Shown: one piece after another, positions 58,802 to 64,000 of the stretch
How positions within the stretch are numbered: position 1 is the first letter of the stretch
Layout of the letters: each line of letters begins with the position of its first letter
Assembly: GCF_001742225.1 (NCBI RefSeq)
Contig: NZ_CP017075.1
Span: forward strand, 3,056,001-3,120,000
DNA from: Novosphingobium resinovorum
GTDB lineage: Bacteria; Pseudomonadota; Alphaproteobacteria; Sphingomonadales; Sphingomonadaceae
Direction: 5' to 3'
Length of the DNA stretch: 64,000 nt
Translations under genes and position numbers: made by a program
Notes under the pieces: generated by a model
Databases searched by the model: none
What the model saw: the letters and a program-made list of their open reading frames with translations, nothing else
What the model was told of the DNA's origin: nothing

Positions 58802-60121
58802 ATGGACACTCCGCGCCAAGAAGATGCCCCCGCCTGCCCGGCGTACCTGATCAGCGCTCCGTCCTCGGGTCAGGGCAAAACGCTGGTGACTGCCGCTCTG
58901 GCCCGAAGACACCGCAACGCGGGCAGAAAAGTGCGCGTTTTCAAGGTTGGGCCGGACTTCCTCGACCCCATGGTGCTCGAAGTCGCGAGCGGCGCGCCGG
59001 TCCATCAGCTCGACCTGTTCATGTGCGGAGAGGCGCAGTGCCGCGCCCTCCTGCACGAAGCGGCGCGCGAGGCCGACCTGATCCTCGTCGAAGGCGCGAT
59101 GGGCCTGTTCGACGGTGACCCCAGCGCCGCCGACCTCGCCGAACGCTTCGGCTTTCCGGTGCTGGCGGTGGTCGATGGATCGGCGATGGCGCAGACGTTC
59201 GGCGCCCTGGTCCACGGCCTCGCGACCTACCGGCCGGGGCTGGAGGTCCATGCGGTGATCGCCAACCGCGTCGGCAGCGCGCGGCACGCGGAATTGCTGG
59301 AGCAGGGCGTGCCTGCGTCGGTGAAGTGGCTGGGCACTTTCCCGCGCGAGGCCGGAGTGACGCTGCCCGAGCGGCACCTCGGGCTGGTGCAGGCAGCCGA
59401 GGTCGCGGATCTCGGCGCGCGACTGGATCGGGCGGCGAGCCTGCTGTCTGATGCCGTGCTGGACCTGCCGCCGCCGGTGAGCTTCCCGGCGCCTGAGGTC
59501 CCGGAGGAGAGCCCCAATCTGGCGGGTCTGCGCATCGCCATCGCGCGGGACGAGGCTTTCGCCTTCATCTACCACGCCAACTTGCGATGGCTGGAACGGG
59601 CAGGCGCGCAGCTCGCCTTCTTCTCACCGCTTCATGACGCGCGATTGCCCGATTGCGAGGCGATCTGGCTCCCCGGAGGTTATCCGGAACTGCATCTGCA
59701 GACGCTTGCCGCCAATGCGCCGATGCTGGAAGCGATCCGGGCACATCATGCGGCGGACAGGCCGATTCTCGCCGAGTGCGGGGGCATGCTCTACGCCTGT
59801 GCATCGCTGACGGACGTAGAGGGGTATCGGGCCGATCTGCTCGGATTGCTGGAGGGGCACGCCGCGATGCAGCGGCGTTTCGCCGCCCTCGGCATGCAGC
59901 ACATCGCGCTGCCGGGAGGGACCTTGCGCGGGCACACGTTTCATTATTCGCGGCTGGAAACCGGGCTCGTCCCGGAGGCTCGCGCCAGCACGCCGGACGG
60001 GCGGGACGGGGAAGCGCTCTATCGCGTCGGCTCGCTCACGGCGAGCTACATGCATGGCTACTTCCCGTCCGCTCCCGAAGCGGCGGCGCGGTTTTTCGTT
60101 CAGGCTTCGACCAGCGACTGA
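58802..60121 (+). CDS. cobB: Cobyrinate a,c-diamide synthase
   Basis: A 439-residue protein. P-loop AYLISAPSSGQGKTLVTAAL at residues 14-33, VRVFKVGPDFLDPMVLEV, LVEGAMGLFDGDPSAADLA, then a C-terminal glutamine amidotransferase with WLPGGYPELHLQTLAANAP, the nucleophile in ILAECGGMLYAC and the His in YMHGYFPSAPEA. It amidates the a and c side chains of cobyrinate. The frame is open for 806 codons upstream, antisense to btuB, but that part is not protein-like. No strong ribosome binding site. Its end overlaps opgH on the other strand by 22 nt. Also known as cbiA. Confidence 0.93.
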   Translation: MDTPRQEDAPACPAYLISAPSSGQGKTLVTAALARRHRNAGRKVRVFKVGPDFLDPMVLEVASGAPVHQLDLFMCGEAQCRALLHEAAREADLILVEGAMGLFDGDPSAADLAERFGFPVLAVVDGSAMAQTFGALVHGLATYRPGLEVHAVIANRVGSARHAELLEQGVPASVKWLGTFPREAGVTLPERHLGLVQAAEVADLGARLDRAASLLSDAVLDLPPPVSFPAPEVPEESPNLAGLRIAIARDEAFAFIYHANLRWLERAGAQLAFFSPLHDARLPDCEAIWLPGGYPELHLQTLAANAPMLEAIRAHHAADRPILAECGGMLYACASLTDVEGYRADLLGLLEGHAAMQRRFAALGMQHIALPGGTLRGHTFHYSRLETGLVPEARASTPDGRDGEALYRVGSLTASYMHGYFPSAPEAAARFFVQASTSD

Positions 60122-61932
60122 CCTTCGGTGAGGATCGCGGCCTCCTTGCGCGGATCTTCGCTGGCCTCGACGATGCCAGGTTCGGGCACGCGGAAAACCT
60201 TGGCCGCGTCCGCCTTGTCGCCGAGGTTCTCGCTAGACGACAGGCTGATAAGCCAGGGCGAGAGGAACAGGCCGACGATGATCGGCGAGAGCCAGATCGC
60301 CGTCGTCATGTCGAGGAACGCGGTCGCCGTCAGGCCCGCGCCGAGCAGCAGGTGCTCGCGCAAGTCGGGCAGCACCTCGCGCACGGTGATGCGGCGGGCA
60401 TCGCGGGTCTGGGTGTTCCAGCCCGCCGAGATGCCCAGCAGCAGGCCGAGCAGCGCCTTGGTCTGGGTCACCATGGTGATCGGCGCGAGCAGCATCGCCA
60501 GTACCGTCTCCAGCAGGACCGAGCGGACGGCCGCGAAGCCGCCGCCGAAGCTGCGGCGCCGCTCGCCGTCGGCCAGGACCCAGATCAGCCCCATGATCTT
60601 GGGGCCGAACAGCAGCATCACCGTCAGCGCCAGCACGCTTGGCGGGGCGAGGGTGACGAAGCCGCCATCGCCATGCGTCGCGACCTGGCCGATCATCGTC
60701 AGGATCAGCAGCAGCCAGCCCGGCGAGGTGAGGTAGGCCGAGGCGCCAATCAGCAGGTGCAGGCGGCTCGCCCAGTGCAGGCCCGAGGCGCCGAGGAGCT
60801 GCAGGTGCTGCAGGTTGCCCTGCATCCAGCGCCGGTCGCGGATCGCCATGTCGATGATCGTGGGCGGGAATTCCTCGTAGGAACCACCGATCATGACCAT
60901 GTGGACGGCCCAGCCGCGCCGGCGCAGCAGGGCGGATTCGAGCATGTCGTGGCTGAGGATATGGCCGCCGAACGGAGCCTTGCCGGGAAGCTCGGGAAGA
61001 CCGCAGGCCTCGGCGAAGGCGCGGGTGCGCACGATCGCGTTATGGCCCCAGAAGTTGGCCTCCGAGCCCGACCACCACAGCAGTCCGGCGCTCGCGATCG
61101 GGCCGTAGGCTTCGCTTGCGAACTGCATCCAGCGCTGGAACAGGGTCCGGGCGTTGGTGATCATCGGCACCGTCTGGAGCAGGCCGATCGAGGGGCGCTC
61201 CTCCATGATCGAGGCCATGCCCACGATCGTCTCGCCGCTCATCATCGAGTCGGCGTCGAGGATCAGCATGTTCTCGTAGGCGCCGCCGAAACGCTTGACC
61301 CATTCGGCGATATTGCCGGGCTTGCGCGCGATGTTCTTCTCGCGGCGGCGGTAGTAGATCTTGATCGGCGCGTGATCGGCCAGTTCGTGCCAGGCGGCTT
61401 CCTCGCGCTTGCCGTGGAAGGGGTTGGAATCGCTGAGGACGAAGAAGTCGATCCATGGCGCGCCGCCGGCTTCGGCGATCGAGTAGGCCATGGCGCGCAC
61501 GCGGGCGAAGACTTCCTCGACGCCCTCGTTGTAGACCGGCATCAGCACGGCAGTCTTGTGGCGCAGGCTGGAAGCCGGGCTGGGCAGCGCGGTGAAGCCG
61601 GGATGCTCGCCGGTGATGAGCTTGAGGAAGCCCATCGTCGCGGTGACGAAGCCGAACGAGATCCAGCAGAACAGCGGCACGAAGAACACCAGCAGCAGCG
61701 CTTCGACCCAGTCGAGCCCGTCGCGCGAGAGTTCCATGCGGACCGTGCTCGATGCGGCGAGGCCGATGGCGGCAGTGAGCGCGAGCAGCAGCAGGCGCTT
61801 GACCAGCATCCCGTGCGGCGCGGTCTTCACCTCGCGCGCGCCGGGCGGATTGCCCCACAGGTTCTGGATCGGCATCGCCATGGGCGATTCGGCCGGAAGC
61901 ATCGGCGAATGGTTCATCGGCGTCGCACTCAC
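60100..61932 (-). CDS. opgH: Glucan biosynthesis glucosyltransferase OpgH
   Basis: A 610-residue inner-membrane GT2 enzyme. Two N-terminal membrane segments, cytoplasmic domain with VLMPVYNEGVEEVFARV, FFVLSDSNP, MLILDADSMMSG, LSHDMLESALLRRRGW and RDRRWMQGNLQHL (the QxxRW-type site), then several membrane segments. It makes the beta-1,2-glucan backbone of osmoregulated periplasmic glucans from UDP-glucose. Shorter than E. coli OpgH (847 aa), mainly at the termini. Overlaps opgG by ATGA. Confidence 0.92.
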   Translation of the reverse strand: MSATPMNHSPMLPAESPMAMPIQNLWGNPPGAREVKTAPHGMLVKRLLLLALTAAIGLAASSTVRMELSRDGLDWVEALLLVFFVPLFCWISFGFVTATMGFLKLITGEHPGFTALPSPASSLRHKTAVLMPVYNEGVEEVFARVRAMAYSIAEAGGAPWIDFFVLSDSNPFHGKREEAAWHELADHAPIKIYYRRREKNIARKPGNIAEWVKRFGGAYENMLILDADSMMSGETIVGMASIMEERPSIGLLQTVPMITNARTLFQRWMQFASEAYGPIASAGLLWWSGSEANFWGHNAIVRTRAFAEACGLPELPGKAPFGGHILSHDMLESALLRRRGWAVHMVMIGGSYEEFPPTIIDMAIRDRRWMQGNLQHLQLLGASGLHWASRLHLLIGASAYLTSPGWLLLILTMIGQVATHGDGGFVTLAPPSVLALTVMLLFGPKIMGLIWVLADGERRRSFGGGFAAVRSVLLETVLAMLLAPITMVTQTKALLGLLLGISAGWNTQTRDARRITVREVLPDLREHLLLGAGLTATAFLDMTTAIWLSPIIVGLFLSPWLISLSSSENLGDKADAAKVFRVPEPGIVEASEDPRKEAAILTEGQSLVEA

Positions 61933-63419
61933 GATTCTAGAGCCTTGATAACGGTCTCACTGAGCGCGGAGTTGCCGCGCTTGAGGAAAAGTCGGAACTG
62001 GGGCTGGGTCAGGGCGGCGGATCGCACGTCGATCATCGCTCGCCAGCGCCCGTCAGACCGCGCCACCGGATAGGCGACGGCGGAGACCACCGCAGCCTTG
62101 GGCAAGTCGGTATCGGGCGTGACGCCGCTGGTCCGGTCGAGGCCCGCCAGCGCGGGACCGGAGAAATCGAACACGAACTTGCGCACGCCTTCCAGCGGCG
62201 GCGAACCCGGACTGCCGCCGGGGCCTTCGAAGACATCGACGCAGCGTGAGCCGCCATCGATGGTCGGGTCCTTGGACGTCCAGGTCAGTCGATAGGCGAA
62301 ATCGCGGCGCTGCCCGGCCTTGGCGGGACGGTCGGGGCGCCAGAACAGCGCGATGTTGTCGAGCGTCTCGCTGCCCGTCGGCATTTCATAGAGGCCGACC
62401 GCGCCCGCGCCCCAGTCTCCCTTGGGCTCGACCCAGAGCGAGGGGCGACGGTCGTAGAATACGCCGTCGTCCTGATAGTGATCGAAAGCCTGGTCGCGCT
62501 GCAGCAGGCCGAAGCCCTTTGGCGAATCCGAACGCAGCGCATGAAGCCGCGCCACCGCGGGATTTTCCAGCGGCCGCCAGACCCGCTCGCCATTGCCCGA
62601 CCAGATCGCGAGGCCGTCCGAATCGTGGATTTCCGGCCGCCAGTCGCCGCGCGCGCGGGCGGGGCTCGACTGGTCGTACCAGAACATGCTCGACGCGGCG
62701 CCGAGGCCCAGTTGCTTGACGTCCTTGCGCAGAAACAGCGCGGCAGTGACGTCCTGCGTCACCCCGTTCGCCGTCTTGCGGCAATCGAAGGCATAGGCGC
62801 CGGCAAGGCTCGGCCCGTCGAGCAGGGCATGGATGCGCACGCTGTCGGCGCCGGTCTGCTCGATCCAGAAGCGGGTGAAGTCGGGAAACTCCTCGCCGGT
62901 GGCAAGGCCGGTGTCGATGGCGATGGCGCGCGCCGAGAGGCCATACTGGTCGCGGTCGCCGGAGGAGCGGAAATAGCTCGCGCCCTGAAAGGCCAGCCAG
63001 TCGCTGCGGCCGGTCGCGTCCATGACGCGGAAGCCTACGGCGTCGGTGTTGTGACCGCCGACGAACAGATCGCTGGTATCGACGATCGCGCGCGCCTGCC
63101 CGCCCTCGACCACCGCGATCGTCACTGGTTTGGGCGCGGTGCCGCGCACGGCGGGGAACAGCCGCACGTTGCCCGCAACCATCGGGGCATCGCCGTAAGT
63201 CAGCTTCCCGGCCGCATCGTAGTCGGCGGCGGCGCGCGTGGATTCGGCGATCGGCGCATAAGGCTTGCGGGCGAGATCGCGGGCCTGTGCCACCAGGCGA
63301 TCCCACGAAAACGGCTCGGGCGTACCGAGACGCCCGCCCGTCGCGGCCTTCACCCCGTCAGGCAGGGCGCTTGCCGCTGCGAGCGCCGCCATCAGCCCCA
63401 TGGCCGTGCGGCGCGACAT
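61929..63419 (-). CDS. opgG: Periplasmic glucan biosynthesis protein OpgG
   Basis: A 496-residue protein. MSRRTAMGLMAALAAASALP looks like a Tat-type signal (SRRTAM). Family blocks: FSWDRLVAQARDLARKPYAP, FRVMDATGRSDWLAFQGASY, YGLSARAIAIDTG, GEEFPDFTRFWIEQ, DSDGLAIWSGNGERVWRPLE and AVGLYEMPTGSETLDNIALF. It modifies or releases nascent glucan in the periplasm with OpgH. The start at 63419 is chosen for the signal peptide; upstream in-frame codons lack ATG/GTG with a ribosome binding site. Confidence 0.9.
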   Translation of the reverse strand: MSRRTAMGLMAALAAASALPDGVKAATGGRLGTPEPFSWDRLVAQARDLARKPYAPIAESTRAAADYDAAGKLTYGDAPMVAGNVRLFPAVRGTAPKPVTIAVVEGGQARAIVDTSDLFVGGHNTDAVGFRVMDATGRSDWLAFQGASYFRSSGDRDQYGLSARAIAIDTGLATGEEFPDFTRFWIEQTGADSVRIHALLDGPSLAGAYAFDCRKTANGVTQDVTAALFLRKDVKQLGLGAASSMFWYDQSSPARARGDWRPEIHDSDGLAIWSGNGERVWRPLENPAVARLHALRSDSPKGFGLLQRDQAFDHYQDDGVFYDRRPSLWVEPKGDWGAGAVGLYEMPTGSETLDNIALFWRPDRPAKAGQRRDFAYRLTWTSKDPTIDGGSRCVDVFEGPGGSPGSPPLEGVRKFVFDFSGPALAGLDRTSGVTPDTDLPKAAVVSAVAYPVARSDGRWRAMIDVRSAALTQPQFRLFLKRGNSALSETVIKALES

Positions 63420-63519
63420 CTGCGCGTCGTCGTTCAGAATGCTGCTTACCCTTGTTGCCTCGGATTTTCCGTCGAATGCCCATACGCACGGACGCGGCAA
63501 TTGTTGCAGGAGGAACCTT

Positions 63520-64000
63520 TCATCCGCCTGACTGGCCGCCTCCGGCCGTCGCGTCCCGCCAACCGATGATCGCGCGATCGCCGGGTTTGAGGTCGTTCGC
63601 GAAGACTTCGGTGCGCTTGCCGTCGCTGGCGCCGACGGTGACGTAGACCCGGCGCGGCTCGCCGCCGTCGAGCACGAAGATGCGCTCGCGCCGCTGCGGT
63701 CCACGCGCGCCCGGCTCGAATTCCAGCGCGGCATTGGGGACCAGCAGCACGTTCTGCCGCTCGGGCAGTTCGATCTCGACGGTGGCCTTCATGCCGGGAC
63801 GGACTTGCGGGCCGGGCTTCTCGATCGTGAACACGGCAAGCGGGGGCGTGGTCTGCGGCGGGGGAGACACGCGCATCAGCGTCAGCGTGGCCGATTGCGG
63901 CGCGTCGGGCAGGGTATCGAGCCGGATATTCGCAAGCGTTCCCGCCTTGATCGGCTCTGCCCTGTGGGTGTCGAGCGGCACCTCGATCGTCAGCGGGGCG
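63520..64000 (-). CDS. Efflux RND periplasmic adaptor (HlyD type), 3' part
   Basis: The last 160 codons of a gene that runs off the right edge. The beta-barrel and membrane-proximal parts are visible: GTLANIRLDTLPDAPQSATL, PGPQVRPGMKATVEIELPER, VLLVPNAALEFEPG and RRVYVTVGASDGKRTEVFAN. The ending of the frame is intact. Typical of MacA/AcrA-like adaptors that link an inner-membrane pump to an outer-membrane channel. No signal peptide can be judged as the 5' end is missing. Confidence 0.8.
   Translation of the reverse strand, partial: APLTIEVPLDTHRAEPIKAGTLANIRLDTLPDAPQSATLTLMRVSPPPQTTPPLAVFTIEKPGPQVRPGMKATVEIELPERQNVLLVPNAALEFEPGARGPQRRERIFVLDGGEPRRVYVTVGASDGKRTEVFANDLKPGDRAIIGWRDATAGGGQSGG

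Noticed and set aside
59653..62073. An 806-codon plus-strand frame
   Set aside because: Overlays cobB in another frame and runs antisense to opgH; both have full motif sets.
1..64000. CRISPR arrays, IS elements and rRNA genes
   Set aside because: No regularly spaced direct repeats with unique spacers, no transposase and no rRNA sequence were seen; the only tRNA-like sequence is the 3' fragment at 49158.

Overview
The window reads as GC-rich alphaproteobacterial DNA, most likely a sphingomonad (Novosphingobium/Sphingobium-like). The clues are the chromosomal cobalamin block (riboswitch, btuB, DUF1636, cobT, cobC, cobS, cobD, cbiB, cobQ, cobU), the opgGH pair, and element genes (DUF736, DUF2840, traF, DUF2493, strawberry-notch helicase, 713-aa ParB, ArdC) typical of conjugative elements in this class. 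The genus assignment is inference.

About 1-49.2 kb is the right part of an integrated conjugative-type element. It ends in a tyrosine integrase gene (47618-48973) and a 3' fragment of tRNA-Arg(CCG) at 49158-49202, which marks the element/chromosome junction. The relaxase, type IV secretion genes and the intact tRNA are not in the window and would be expected to the left. Left to right, nearly all on the minus strand: a partial DUF736 gene; a maintenance operon rdfS-like, repA, parA, RHH, DUF2840, traF with ATGA overlaps; an excision-control block qseC-like, qseM-like, fseA-like that closely matches the ICEMlSymR7A circuit of Mesorhizobium, including an apparent +1 frameshift joining the two halves of fseA; a divergent hipBA toxin-antitoxin pair; DUF736; a cargo cassette of three SMC/Rad50-type genes (YhaN-like ATPase, Mre11-like phosphoesterase, AAA_13 ATPase with CxxC); then an element core (DUF2493, toprim primase, methyltransferase-helicase, small conserved genes, ParB, RadC, DUF2958, ArdC), several of whose genes carry the same structured leader, resembling the radC RNA motif.

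From 30.5 to 47.4 kb is a second cargo block. One tight five-gene operon encodes an AddB-like nuclease, an AddA-like helicase-nuclease, DUF6361, a phospholipase-D-like protein and an SNF2-type helicase. Next to it are a phosphatase/ADP-ribosylglycohydrolase fusion, a WYL regulator and a tandem AAA+ ATPase. Both cargo blocks look like anti-phage or anti-plasmid modules; that is inference from domain content and position.

From 49.2 kb to the end is chromosome. A cobalamin riboswitch at about 58545-58725 (minus strand) heads btuB and, through overlapping genes, the nucleotide-loop assembly pathway down to cobU. cobB is divergent from it. opgG-opgH (periplasmic glucan synthesis) and the 3' part of a periplasmic adaptor gene close the window.

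The most interesting items are the frameshifted fseA switch, the five-gene nuclease/helicase operon, the phosphatase-ADP-ribosylhydrolase/WYL/AAA+ cluster, iteron-like repeats inside repA that are conserved across two reading frames, and two homologous structured leaders upstream of DUF736 and DUF2493.
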